This document shows, one piece after another, positions 8,519 through 16,721 of a stretch of DNA of 33,140 bases; positions within the stretch are counted from its first letter, which is position 1; the number at the start of each line of letters is the position of its first letter. Source of the DNA: Deltaproteobacteria bacterium (lineage in GTDB: Bacteria > Desulfobacterota > Binatia > Binatales > Binataceae); NCBI GenBank assembly GCA_019237115.1, contig JAFAHS010000057.1, positions 1 to 33,140 of the forward strand, given 5' to 3'. The notes beneath the pieces were generated by a model. The model did no database searches, was not told where the DNA came from, and saw nothing but the letters and a program-made list of their open reading frames with translations. Position numbers and translations under genes: made by a program.

Positions 8519-9412
8519 CTATCGCCAGCGCCGCGGCACCGCTTTAAGCCCGACAGCACCCAGCCGATCGCACCACTGCTCAAAATCACGGCGCGGGACT
8601 CCGCGAAACTCCAAATCAGTCAACCCGCACTCGAGCTCGAGCGTGTCGATCAGCGTTGCCAGGCGCCGATAGAGCAGCGCGTCCGCACGGTGCTCGACGA
8701 GGGTGGTAGCGAGTTGAGAAGCACCGCGCGGTTTGACCGTCCACCGATTGGCGTCTGCCGGAATCCGCTCGAGGTGCTCGTAGGCGCCAATCAACAACGA
8801 CGCGGTCTTCTTCCCGAAACCTGGCAGGCCGGGAAATCCATCCGCGCTGTCGCCTGCCAGAGCCAGAAAGTCGGGCATGCTGTGCGGTCCGAAGCCGCGT
8901 TCGGCGCGAAATCGAGACTCGTCGATCAGTTTGCGCTGGCGCCGGTCGACCTGGACCACTTGATCGCCTTGAAGGCATTGCCCGAGATCCTTGTCGGGCG
9001 TGAGTATCCGCACCTGCTCGACCTCGTCGCGAAACCGCCGCGCTCCGGTGGCAAGCGCGTCGTCCGCCTCGTACTCGTGCATCGACCATACCGTCACGCC
9101 GATCGCACGGACCGCGTCTTCAGCAGGATCGAATTGCGAGCGCAGTTCCGGGGGCACGCCCTCATCGCTCTTGTAGTAAGGAAACAAATCGTTGCGAAAC
9201 GAACGAATTGGATTGTCGAAGGCGACCGCCACATGGGTAACTACCTCGTCCGAATCATGCAGCAACGCCAACAGTGACTGCGCGATTCCCACGGTAGCCT
9301 TCGCATCGCGGCCGGAAGGATCGGTATGGCCGGGGCGCGGCGCGAAGTGGGCCCGGTACAGTTCGTATGTCCCATCGACGAGGTGGAGTCTCACGATTCC
9401 TGCACCCGTCAT
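8519..9412 (-). CDS. Stand-alone 5'-3' exonuclease (PolA N-terminal/FEN family)
   Basis: A 297-residue protein corresponding to the 5' nuclease domain of DNA polymerase I, here without the polymerase. Such flap endonuclease-type enzymes remove RNA primers or 5' flaps using two metal ions. The acidic cluster is visible: Asp13 (HLVDGTYELYR), Asp66 (VAFD), Glu115/Asp117/Asp118 (YEADD), Asp140/Asp142 (TPDKD), and Asp188/Asp191 (GDSAD). The helix-hairpin-helix DNA-binding motif follows at 195-203 (GLPGFGKKTA). The start is uncertain: the ATG at 9412 has no good ribosome site, and a GTG six codons in is possible. It is the last gene of a minus-strand run, 42 bases after the glycosidase gene. Confidence 0.9.
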   Translation of the reverse strand: MTGAGIVRLHLVDGTYELYRAHFAPRPGHTDPSGRDAKATVGIAQSLLALLHDSDEVVTHVAVAFDNPIRSFRNDLFPYYKSDEGVPPELRSQFDPAEDAVRAIGVTVWSMHEYEADDALATGARRFRDEVEQVRILTPDKDLGQCLQGDQVVQVDRRQRKLIDESRFRAERGFGPHSMPDFLALAGDSADGFPGLPGFGKKTASLLIGAYEHLERIPADANRWTVKPRGASQLATTLVEHRADALLYRRLATLIDTLELECGLTDLEFRGVPRRDFEQWCDRLGAVGLKAVPRRWR

Positions 9413-9454
9413 CGCCGTTCGAACGAACCGGCGAGCTCAAAAGCGGCCTTGAAC

Positions 9455-10525
9455 CTATCTTGACTGCGGATAAATGGCTTGTGCGTCCTGCGCATTGATG
9501 ACTCGCTTTCCGGAGAGGAATTTTTTCCACACGGAAGTAGCCTTGGGCCACTGGCGGATTCGGATATCGGGCCATCCGGAGCCCGGCAGAATCGAGGGCG
9601 ATCGGCGCCAGCCGACCGAGATCACGGCGACCGCCTGAATCTCTGCATGCTGGCCGATGAGGCGCGTTAGTTCTTGATACCACGCGGCCGCCTCGAGGTC
9701 GGACTTCGGCCCGCGCAGTTGTCCCGGCGTCGCGTCCCGGAACACCGGCGATGCTTCGCAGATGACTACCGGCTTTCGGTGCGAGATGGCTTTTGCCAGG
9801 AACTCGGCGAGCTGCGGTTGGTCCAAATCCGTGCGATCGAACAGGTCGATGCCCCACCAATCGACCACGTCGTCGCCGGGGTACCATCGCATGAAGTTGG
9901 TAGCGCCGAGTCCGGCGCCACTCGCGTTCCACACCGTCGCGACATTGTCGAGCTGCGCCTCGCGAATCCGTCGCACGATCCCGCGGAAGGCCTGGATGAA
10001 CAGACTCGGATCGTACGGGGCTGAGGGGTTGTTGAACTCATATCCGATACGCATCAGCACCGGATTGCGCGCTGCACGAATCGTGTCGAGCAGCATAACT
10101 ATTTCAGGATCGCGCATGCCCAGAGATGCGTCGCGTTGGTAGCCCTGGAAGTACAGCGCCAGCTGGGCGACAAAGAAGCCACGCTGGGCGGCCAGTTGTT
10201 TGTAGCGTTCGGCGAATTGCGGCATCAGTGATTCGTCGAGCGCCGTGCGGAAAGAGAGCAGGGCCGGACGATATGGACTTACCGCGTGTTCGTAGGATGT
10301 GAGGTCCGCGTCATCACCTGCGCCCGCCTGCGTGCCCTCGTCCCATTGCGAGGAAAACTGACCCCATCCGTGGAGTACGCGCCCCGCCGGTGGTTCCAAC
10401 CGGACGTTGTAGAAGCGCTCGCTGGGACCGGTCTGGGCGACTGCACCAACCGATCCGGTTGCCACTATCAGGAACGTGGCTGCGGACAGCGTCCGCACCA
10501 GCTGAGCCGAGCCGAACTGAATCAT
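9455..10525 (-). CDS. Secreted GH26-like (clan GH-A) glycoside hydrolase
   Basis: A 356-residue protein with an N-terminal signal peptide (hydrophobic AATFLIVATGSVGAVA, likely cleavage after AVA-Q). A TIM-barrel glycosidase domain resembling beta-mannanase family GH26 follows. Two catalytic glutamates can be proposed: Glu163 as acid/base in LMRIGYEFN, and Glu257 as nucleophile in PVVICEASP. They sit on strands 4 and 7 as expected in clan GH-A. The intermediate segment (ATVWNASG, WYPGDDVVDWWGIDLFD) also matches GH26-like proteins. The polysaccharide target is not evident. It lies 7 bases after the methyltransferase stop, which suggests shared transcription rather than shared function. Confidence 0.72.
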   Translation of the reverse strand: MIQFGSAQLVRTLSAATFLIVATGSVGAVAQTGPSERFYNVRLEPPAGRVLHGWGQFSSQWDEGTQAGAGDDADLTSYEHAVSPYRPALLSFRTALDESLMPQFAERYKQLAAQRGFFVAQLALYFQGYQRDASLGMRDPEIVMLLDTIRAARNPVLMRIGYEFNNPSAPYDPSLFIQAFRGIVRRIREAQLDNVATVWNASGAGLGATNFMRWYPGDDVVDWWGIDLFDRTDLDQPQLAEFLAKAISHRKPVVICEASPVFRDATPGQLRGPKSDLEAAAWYQELTRLIGQHAEIQAVAVISVGWRRSPSILPGSGWPDIRIRQWPKATSVWKKFLSGKRVINAQDAQAIYPQSR

Positions 10526-10532
10526 CGTGCCG

Positions 10533-11333
10533 CTAGGGTTTCCGACGAGCGACGTGAAGGATCGTTAGGTTGTGCCTGCAGATGCGGCCGCCGGGTCGTC
10601 GGTTTATCAGGCGCCGCATCTCGGCGAAAAGCTGGTCGCGCTTGGCGGACTCCATGAGCCGGTGGTCCGAAGCGGTGCTCATCATCGCGACATATTCGTC
10701 CGCGCTAAATTCCTCGGTCCACACCCGACGAGCGATGCGCACCTCGGCGAAGTGATTGCTGCGCTCGATTTCTTCGCGGGCGTCGGGAACCTGCTCGGGC
10801 GGGGGAGGCGGCCACTTGGTCAGCCCCGCGCCGATTGCTTCATAGCATTCCTGGATCTCTGTGAAGAATGGGTCGAAACCCTCCGGAAAGGCGTGGCCTC
10901 CCGTCGTGAAGGCAAGCACGCCGCCCGGCCGAAGTGCTGCGGCCGCCCTCGCATAGCGGACAGTTGGATCGAGCCAATGCCACGAGTTAGCCGCAAAGGC
11001 GATATCGAATCGCTCGCCGTCCGCGCGCCATTCCTCGAAGGGCGCGTTTACGATCTGCACCAGCGGAAATTGCGCAAGTTTGACGCGTGCGATTCTTGCG
11101 AGGTTGCTGCCCAGCTCCACGCTGGTCACGCGGCATCCTCGTCGCGCCAGCGACAAGGTGGCGTGCCCGGTGCCACACCCGATCTCGAGCACGCGTGCAC
11201 CGGGAGGTTCGATTTCGGCGAGCGTGAAGAGATCGTCGAAGAGCTGCTCCGGGTGCGCCCGCCGCCCCCGGTCGTAAAGCTCCGCGATCTCATCGAAGGT
11301 ACGTGCGCGCCGAAGCCTGGTCTCCTGGTCCAT
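10533..11333 (-). CDS. Class I SAM-dependent methyltransferase
   Basis: A 266-residue Rossmann-fold methyltransferase. Motif I is ARVLEIGCGTGHATL at about residues 45-59 (SAM binding). The acidic residue after strand 2 is in VTSVELGSNLAR. A motif near FDIAFAANSWHWLDP corresponds to the post-III region of the UbiE/COQ5-type Methyltransf_11 group. The substrate is unknown; small molecules are more usual than nucleic acids for this group. It begins 8 bases after the stop of the LOG-family gene and is probably co-transcribed with it. Confidence 0.87.
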   Translation of the reverse strand: MDQETRLRRARTFDEIAELYDRGRRAHPEQLFDDLFTLAEIEPPGARVLEIGCGTGHATLSLARRGCRVTSVELGSNLARIARVKLAQFPLVQIVNAPFEEWRADGERFDIAFAANSWHWLDPTVRYARAAAALRPGGVLAFTTGGHAFPEGFDPFFTEIQECYEAIGAGLTKWPPPPPEQVPDAREEIERSNHFAEVRIARRVWTEEFSADEYVAMMSTASDHRLMESAKRDQLFAEMRRLINRRPGGRICRHNLTILHVARRKP

Positions 11334-11341
11334 CGGATCGG

Positions 11342-12169
11342 CTAGAGCTCTGCACCCGGATTACCAAGAGCGTTCTCGGTGAGTTCTTGGGTAATGAGTT
11401 CGTAGGCCTCGTCGATGGAGTCGGTTCGGTGGAAGAGGCCCACGTCGCCGGGGCTGATGGTCCCGTATTTCGCCAGCGCGCCGAAGTTCACCACCTCGTC
11501 CCAGTAGCGGGCCCCGAACAGCACGATGGGCATGCGTTTCTTCATCTTGCGGGTCTGCACCAGAGTGAGCATCTCGAAGAACTCGTCGAGCGTGCCGAAG
11601 CCGCCCGGGAACAACACCACCGCCTTCGCGAGATACACGAACCAGAACTTGCGCATGAAGAAATAGTGGAAATGAATGTGCAGCTCGCGGCTGACATATG
11701 GATTGTCGAACTCCTCGGGGATCGATATGGTCAGCCCGATATTGAGTCCCTTGGCCTCCGAGGCGCCGCGGTTCGCCGCCTCCATGATGCCGGGGCCGCC
11801 GCCAGTGCAGACCACAAACCGGCGCTCATTGTGGTCAAGCTTTTTCGACCAACTAGTCAGTCGATTGGCGAGCTCACGCGCTGCCTCGTAGTAGCTCGAT
11901 AGCTCCAGTGCGGTGCGTGCGGCCGCCACGTCACTTCCCGCCTGCTCCGCCGCACACAGCGCGGCCTCCGCCGCCTCGCGTGACAAAATTCGCGCCGAGC
12001 CCATGAACACGATGGTGTCTTGGACCCCGTGGCGTTTGAAACGCGACAGCGGCTCAAGATACTCGGCCAGAATGCGCAAAGCACGCGCGTCCTTGCTCTC
12101 CAGAAACCGTTTGTCCTCGTAAGCCTTGGTCTGGCGATGAAATAGTTTGTCGATACGGGGTTTGTCCAA
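11342..12169 (-). CDS. LOG-family nucleotide 5'-monophosphate phosphoribohydrolase
   Basis: A 275-residue LOG/'lysine decarboxylase-like' protein, a family that hydrolyses the N-glycosidic bond of nucleoside 5'-monophosphates, including cytokinin ribotides. The two diagnostic motifs are present: GGGPGIMEA at 123-131 followed by Arg134, and PGGFGTLDE at 188-196. No PLP-binding decarboxylase motif exists, so the old lysine decarboxylase label should not be used. The N-terminal ~50 residues extend beyond the short plant-type LOG, as in the larger bacterial subgroup. The start codon is a TTG at 12169-12167, supported by GAGAGGTG about 6 bases upstream. It heads the minus-strand run 12169 to 8519. 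Confidence 0.88.
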   Translation of the reverse strand: MDKPRIDKLFHRQTKAYEDKRFLESKDARALRILAEYLEPLSRFKRHGVQDTIVFMGSARILSREAAEAALCAAEQAGSDVAAARTALELSSYYEAARELANRLTSWSKKLDHNERRFVVCTGGGPGIMEAANRGASEAKGLNIGLTISIPEEFDNPYVSRELHIHFHYFFMRKFWFVYLAKAVVLFPGGFGTLDEFFEMLTLVQTRKMKKRMPIVLFGARYWDEVVNFGALAKYGTISPGDVGLFHRTDSIDEAYELITQELTENALGNPGAEL

Positions 12170-12487
12170 AATTCACCTCTCCGGCGCAGACGCGGGCCTG
12201 ATGACAAGCACCTGGACGCGGCCCGAAGGAGACCGGTGCGCCTCGCTTCCCGGCACGATTCTTCCGCACCTTAACGACACTATCATCTTGTCGAATTCCG
12301 CGCCGAGTCCGATCGGTCTGTCGCGTAGGCTCGGTAGGGAAGTGCAAACCACCACGACCCGCGCGGAAGCAATCGGTACTGATCTTTAGTAAGTCGGATT
12401 GTCAGGTGGTCAGTGCTCAGACCCGACCATCAGTTCGTTGCGCCACGGTTTCGGGAGGAGGAAGTTCTGCAGCCGCGGAGACCAAAT
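12170..12487. other. Intergenic region, promoter side of the LOG-led operon
   Basis: No supported gene. It should contain the promoter for the minus-strand operon that begins at 12169, but no clear -35/-10 pair was identified. Confidence 0.4.
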
Positions 12488-12931
12488 CTAGCGGTGAAAA
12501 AGTGCCCGGCGAATCGCCGGAAGTACTTCACCGTCGTAGCGCTCGACATGTGAGTCGAGAATTGCCGTCAACGCCAGCAACGTCGCTCGGTGCTCTAGCA
12601 GAATTTGTGATTCCTGGTCGGCTCCGCTCGATAACCCCGGAAGCTCGCCGAGTACCTTGCGCATCTTCTCTCGTTCGTCATTCAACGCGGCGAGCAGGGA
12701 GCCGGAGAATGCGTGATGTCGTTCGCCCCACGAGTACACCAACTCATCTTCGATTTGCAGATGCGACCTGAGAGTGTGCCGTATCTCCTCCCAGATTTCG
12801 AAGGCATCCCGGTTCGCCGCAGCCACGTCCCGACTGTCGACGTTTCTGGTGGCCACGAGCGCCAACCGGGTGACAAGACCGTTCAACTTTCGGTGTTCGC
12901 AGCCCAGACAAGCCACCAGTGCATTAATCAT
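12488..12931 (-). CDS. Hemerythrin-like (HHE domain) protein
   Basis: A 147-residue four-helix-bundle protein with the hemerythrin metal-ligand pattern: His13 (CEHRKL), His57-x3-Glu61 (SHLQIEDE), His72/73, His114 (LLEHR) and His128-x4-Asp133 (SHVERYD). Such domains bind a di-iron centre and sense or store O2, NO or iron in the cytoplasm. I chose the ATG at 12931-12929 because GGAGG lies 6-7 bases upstream and the domain begins there. The open frame upstream of it is low-complexity and without homology. It is divergent from the two-component regulator gene across about 320 bases. A link to redox or metal sensing is possible but unproven. Confidence 0.82.
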   Translation of the reverse strand: MINALVACLGCEHRKLNGLVTRLALVATRNVDSRDVAAANRDAFEIWEEIRHTLRSHLQIEDELVYSWGERHHAFSGSLLAALNDEREKMRKVLGELPGLSSGADQESQILLEHRATLLALTAILDSHVERYDGEVLPAIRRALFHR

Positions 12932-13251
12932 CGGAACCTCCAGGTCGGGTAGCGGTCCCGAGCAGGGCGTCATCTGTGCTTTAAGTTGTGCGGCTTCCAC
13001 GTTTTTTTGGCCTCGGGGAGGTACTTCAGCAAGGTCGATGCCACGGGTTGGAGTGCCCAAAGCCGGACTTATCCAACCGATGCTGGTTCGGGTTCTGCGA
13101 ATTAGTCGCCAAATGCGATTCCAAAGCCCTCGTCCGGTACACTCCTTGCGTCTCTCGCGGTCGCATCGCAAGACTATGAATAATTAAAAGGAGTTGCGGT
13201 TCGATTGACCCGCCAGGAAACCCGGGTCTTTGCGGATTGCAATCGCCAAAA
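12932..13251. other. Divergent intergenic region between hemerythrin gene and regulator
   Basis: This stretch holds the 5' ends and presumably the promoters of two divergent units. It includes the GGAGG ribosome site of the hemerythrin gene at about 12938-12942. No confident promoter could be picked, and no small gene is supported. Confidence 0.4.
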
Positions 13252-14622
13252 ATGGACACAACCTGGTCTGCGCTAATCATTGACGACGACCCGGGAGTTC
13301 GCCAATCGATGCGTCTGTGCCTGGAGGCAGACGACGCCCGCGTGATGACGGTCGGAACCTCGGCCGGCGCATTGGAAGCCCTCGACCGGAGCTGGTTTGA
13401 CGTGGTGTTCCTGGACTTATGGCTTCAGTCGGAATCGGGCCTTACGGTGTTGCCCGAGATTCTGCGGCGGCAATCCGGGATTGGGGTTATCGTGATAACC
13501 GCCTTTGCCTCGTTCGAAACGGCGGTCGAGGCAATGAGATTGGGCGCGGTCGATTATCTTCCGAAGCCGTTCACTCCCGAGCAGGTGCGCCACGCGGCCC
13601 GGCGGGTGGTAGCTGCCAACCTGCTGCGGCGCCAGATGTCCGAGCTGCAGGATCGCCTCGACGAAAGCGAAGGAGAGGCGACCTTCGAAACCCAAAGCTC
13701 AAGCTACGCCGCGTTCCTGCAAACCGTTGCCCGCGCCGCGGCCTCCGACTCGGTGATCCTTTTGCGCGGGGAAAGCGGGACGGGGAAAACCGTGCTGGCG
13801 CGGAGGATCCGCGCGCACAGCAAGCGCGCCGAGCGCCCCTTCGTTACCGTGCATTGCCCGATGCTCTCCAGCGACCTGATGAGCAGCGCGCTGTTCGGTC
13901 ATAAAAAGGGAGCCTTCACCGGAGCGATCGCCGACTCCGTCGGCAAGGTCGAAGCGGCGGAAGGCGGGACGCTTTTTCTCGATGAAGTTGCCGACTTAAG
14001 CCCGGATGCACAGGCACGGCTGTTACGCTTCTTGCACGACCGGTGTTACGAGCGGCTCGGCGAAACCACCGAGCGTAAGGCTGACGTGCGGATAGTAGCG
14101 GCCACCAACCGCTCGCTGGAAACCGAAGTCAAGTCCGGACGCTTCAGAGAGGATCTACTCTTTCGGCTCAACGTTATTTCCCTCACCGTGCCGCCGCTGC
14201 GCGACCGCCGCGAAGATTTGCTTCCACTCGCCAATCACTACCTGCACTTTTTCAGCCGCCGGCAGGCGCGGCCCGGGCTCGCCTTTTCCCCTGCCTGCGA
14301 GAACGCCATCCTGAATTGCACGTGGCCGGGAAACCTCCGCGAGCTGCGCAACGCCGTCGAGCGCGCGGTCATTCTCTCGCCCTCAAGCATCCTCGAACCG
14401 CAGGACCTGGGTCTTTCCCTCGGCGCAGATGGATTGCCGAATCAAGCCGGCTTTGCCTCGCCCAAGACGACACTGGGTGGCGATTTTTCAATTGCGGAGG
14501 TTGAGCGGGAACACATCGCGCGCGTGGTGGCCCGGGTACCCTCATTCGACGCAGCCGCGCAGGTGCTGGACATTGATGCAACGACCTTGCAGCGCAAGCG
14601 CAAACGATACGGTCTGGCCTGA
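13252..14622 (+). CDS. NtrC-class sigma-54-dependent response regulator (AlgB-like)
   Basis: A 456-residue regulator with three domains. The receiver domain (1-115) has acidic residues D11-D13, phospho-acceptor Asp55 (VFLDLW) and Lys105 (YLPKPF). The AAA+ domain (~145-375) has Walker A GESGTGKT at 173-180, the sigma-54-contacting GAFTGA loop at 220-225 and Walker B FLDE at 242-245. It also has RFREDLLFRLNV and TWPGNLRELRNAVERAV. The Fis-type helix-turn-helix is at 425-456 (AAQVLDIDATTLQRKRKRYG). The overall pattern and the final helix match AlgB of pseudomonads. The ATG at 13252 has no clear ribosome site; a TTG 15 bases earlier is an alternative. The kinase gene follows 15 bases downstream, so the two are a cognate pair. 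The intact GAFTGA predicts activation of sigma-54 promoters, fitting the candidate upstream of the efflux genes. Confidence 0.93.
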   Translation: MDTTWSALIIDDDPGVRQSMRLCLEADDARVMTVGTSAGALEALDRSWFDVVFLDLWLQSESGLTVLPEILRRQSGIGVIVITAFASFETAVEAMRLGAVDYLPKPFTPEQVRHAARRVVAANLLRRQMSELQDRLDESEGEATFETQSSSYAAFLQTVARAAASDSVILLRGESGTGKTVLARRIRAHSKRAERPFVTVHCPMLSSDLMSSALFGHKKGAFTGAIADSVGKVEAAEGGTLFLDEVADLSPDAQARLLRFLHDRCYERLGETTERKADVRIVAATNRSLETEVKSGRFREDLLFRLNVISLTVPPLRDRREDLLPLANHYLHFFSRRQARPGLAFSPACENAILNCTWPGNLRELRNAVERAVILSPSSILEPQDLGLSLGADGLPNQAGFASPKTTLGGDFSIAEVEREHIARVVARVPSFDAAAQVLDIDATTLQRKRKRYGLA

Positions 14623-14637
14623 CGCCCCACGGCGTTT

Positions 14638-16515
14638 ATGAAGATAAGCCACCTCCAAACCCGCTTTATTCTTGCGGGCATCCTGCTGGTCATGACCACA
14701 GTCGTGTCGGGAATCTGGAGTGCCTGGACCTTCGCGCATCTGAGCGAGGTCGCCGGAAGGACCATCCAGAAAAGCCAGCTTACAACCGACCTATCCGCTG
14801 TGCTTTCGGATGCGCTGGAGCGCGAGGACGATGCGCTCCTCCTTGCCATGAGCGGTGACCGAGGGCAGGCGCAGAAGAAGCTGGACGCGGAGCGGCTGCG
14901 CTTTGCCCAGGCCTTTAATCGTTTGAAGGAAAATCTGGATCAGCCCGACCAAACACAGGCACTCGCCCAGCTGGCAAAGCACGCGGCGCTCTACCGTGCG
15001 GCGGGTGACGTGCTGCTCACAACTGTCGCACCGCAAGACGCTTTCAGATGGTACTACCAGAATGTGAATCCGGCGCTTCGTCGGGCGGTTGCGGCCTGCG
15101 CGGAAATCCGCGAATCGAATTTTCGTGCCATGCAGCGCGCCGGAATTCGCGCACGCGACGATGCGCGTGGGGCCACCATCCTGGTCATCGCGATCTCGGC
15201 GGCCGCGCTGCTTATCTCCACGCTGGTTGCAGTGATGCTCGCCCGTTCGGTCCTGACCCCGATTCGGGAACTCGACCGATCGGTGGAGGCGCTCCGGCTG
15301 GGAGACTTTGAGCGCCGGGTCGAAGTGACCTCCAGAGACGAACTCGGACATCTGGCCGAGGGGTTCAACCGGATGGCCGAGGCTCTGGCCGAATTCCGTC
15401 GCTCGAACCTGGGCGAGGTCATCGCAGCCAAAGAAACTCTGGAAGCCACAATCGCGGCGCTTCCCGATGCGGTCGTGGTCATCGACCCCGATGGCCACAT
15501 AGTCGCGCAGAATCCGCTCGCAAAAGCGATACTGGTCGCAACCAAGGCTCAAGGAGCGAAAATCGTCGACGACTTGCCATTTTCCGCCGGAAGCCTCCGC
15601 GCGGTCCGCGAGGCCCTCGAAGGCAAACCAACCGACGAAACCCGCGCCGAGCTGACCCGTGCGTTCGCGGTCAGGCTCGACGGGCAGCCGCGCAAATTCA
15701 TGCTCACCGCGGTGTCGATCCCGGAATTCCAGCCTGGGCGTTGCGGGGCGGTGGCGGTTCTGTACGACGTTACCGATTTTGCACGACTTGATGAATTGCG
15801 TACCGAACTGGTAGCGGTCGCCTCCCACGAATTGAAGACCCCGCTCACCACCCTGCGGATGAACCTGATGCTACTCGGTGAGAGCGCCGGAAACCTGACC
15901 CCACGTCAGCAGGAAATTCTCGCGACCGCGGCGCAGGGATGCCATGAGCTGGCCAGCACCATCGACGAACTACTCGACCTGACCCGAATCGAGTCCGGCC
16001 AGCTTAGGCTCTCACGCGAGCTGGTCGATGTTTACCCAATCATCGATCGCGCCATCATAAGTCTCCGGCAGCGATTTGAAGATGCGGGGGTGGCGGTGCA
16101 GGTTGCAGCCGGGCATCGCCCCGCGTTCGTGCTGGGCGACAGCGTGCGATTGGGCATGGTTTTCACCAATCTGCTGAGCAACGCGTTGAAGTACAGCCCC
16201 CGCGGGGGCTGCGTATCGATTAGTGTGAGATCTGACCACAACGGCAGGGGCCCGGGCGTATTGCAAATTGAAGTGAGCGATCAAGGCTCCGGAATCGCGG
16301 AAGCTTTTCGCGAGCGTGTATTTGAAAAATTCTTTCGGGTCGAGCAACACCTCCAGAACGGCAACGCGACCACCTGGGGCGCCGGTATCGGTCTGTATCT
16401 CTGCCGGCAGATCCTCGAGGCACACGGCGGGACGATCTTGTGTCACGCAGGCGACAACGGTGTCGGAACGAGCTTTGTCCTGGAGCTTCCTTCTCCGGGC
16501 ACCGTGGAACAGTGA
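14638..16515 (+). CDS. Membrane sensor histidine kinase, HAMP-PAS type (KinB-like)
   Basis: A 625-residue inner-membrane kinase. TM1 is at about 9-32. A ~145-residue, mostly helical periplasmic sensor follows, then TM2 at about 179-202. HAMP (RSVLTPIRELDRSVEALR...) is at 203-255, a PAS domain at about 267-380 (LPDAVVVIDPDGHIVAQN), and HisKA with phospho-acceptor His397 (ASHELKTPL). The ATPase domain has N-box NLLSNALKYS at 511-520, DQGSGI at 548-553, FEKFFRVEQ and GAGIGLYLC at 581-589. The helical-bundle sensor with HAMP-PAS matches KinB, partner of AlgB. The ligand is unknown. Location directly upstream of a metal-type RND operon suggests sensing of metal or envelope stress, but this is inference. 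Confidence 0.93.
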   Translation: MKISHLQTRFILAGILLVMTTVVSGIWSAWTFAHLSEVAGRTIQKSQLTTDLSAVLSDALEREDDALLLAMSGDRGQAQKKLDAERLRFAQAFNRLKENLDQPDQTQALAQLAKHAALYRAAGDVLLTTVAPQDAFRWYYQNVNPALRRAVAACAEIRESNFRAMQRAGIRARDDARGATILVIAISAAALLISTLVAVMLARSVLTPIRELDRSVEALRLGDFERRVEVTSRDELGHLAEGFNRMAEALAEFRRSNLGEVIAAKETLEATIAALPDAVVVIDPDGHIVAQNPLAKAILVATKAQGAKIVDDLPFSAGSLRAVREALEGKPTDETRAELTRAFAVRLDGQPRKFMLTAVSIPEFQPGRCGAVAVLYDVTDFARLDELRTELVAVASHELKTPLTTLRMNLMLLGESAGNLTPRQQEILATAAQGCHELASTIDELLDLTRIESGQLRLSRELVDVYPIIDRAIISLRQRFEDAGVAVQVAAGHRPAFVLGDSVRLGMVFTNLLSNALKYSPRGGCVSISVRSDHNGRGPGVLQIEVSDQGSGIAEAFRERVFEKFFRVEQHLQNGNATTWGAGIGLYLCRQILEAHGGTILCHAGDNGVGTSFVLELPSPGTVEQ

Positions 16516-16533
16516 GTTGAAGTCCTCGTGACC

Positions 16534-16578
16534 GAGCAAAATACGGCAGTCGGCCCATGGTGGTCCGGCATTTTGCCG
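16534..16578. promoter_or_regulatory. Putative enhancer (UAS): two near-palindromic sites
   Basis: A palindrome CGGCATTTTGCCG (5-bp arms, 3-base centre) lies at 16566-16578. Its reverse complement reads CGGCAAAATGCCG, and a related copy GAGCAAAATACGG lies at 16534-16546 (9 of 13 identical). The centres are 32 bp apart, about three helical turns. They sit roughly 115-150 bp upstream of the start site predicted by the sigma-54 promoter, the usual place for NtrC-class activator sites. Binding by the upstream regulator is inference. Confidence 0.4.
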
Positions 16579-16662
16579 ATACGTTGCGCTCTTCGTCACG
16601 CAGTCGTAACCTCCGAGCGTTAGTACTTCAGAAAAATAAAACAAGCCCGCGGTATCGTCGAG

Positions 16663-16678
16663 TGGCACACGACTTGAA
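16663..16678 (+). promoter_or_regulatory. Putative sigma-54 (-24/-12) promoter of the efflux operon
   Basis: TGGCACACGACTTGAA matches the sigma-54 consensus TGGCAC-N5-TTGCA/T, with the -24 element perfect and one deviation (A for C) in the -12 GC pair. It lies 44 bases upstream of the czcC-like ATG. It also follows a regulator gene carrying an intact GAFTGA loop. The predicted transcript start is near 16688. Confidence 0.6.
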
Positions 16679-16721
16679 ATCGGCCTGCGCTCCGACTATT
16701 GCAGCCGGGGCCGAGGCCACC

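Noticed and set aside
12932..13171. N-terminal 80-residue extension of the hemerythrin-like protein
   Set aside because: GGAGG at correct spacing before the ATG at 12931 and the start of the HHE domain there make the upstream frame untranslated; it is arginine-rich noise.
14791..15828. A 345-codon open frame antisense to the histidine kinase
   Set aside because: It overlaps the kinase HAMP/PAS region with no ribosome site and no recognisable domain; it is a shadow.
16557..16721. N-terminal extension of the CzcC-like channel protein
   Set aside because: The signal peptide begins at the ATG at 16722, and the candidate sigma-54 promoter lies inside the extension.
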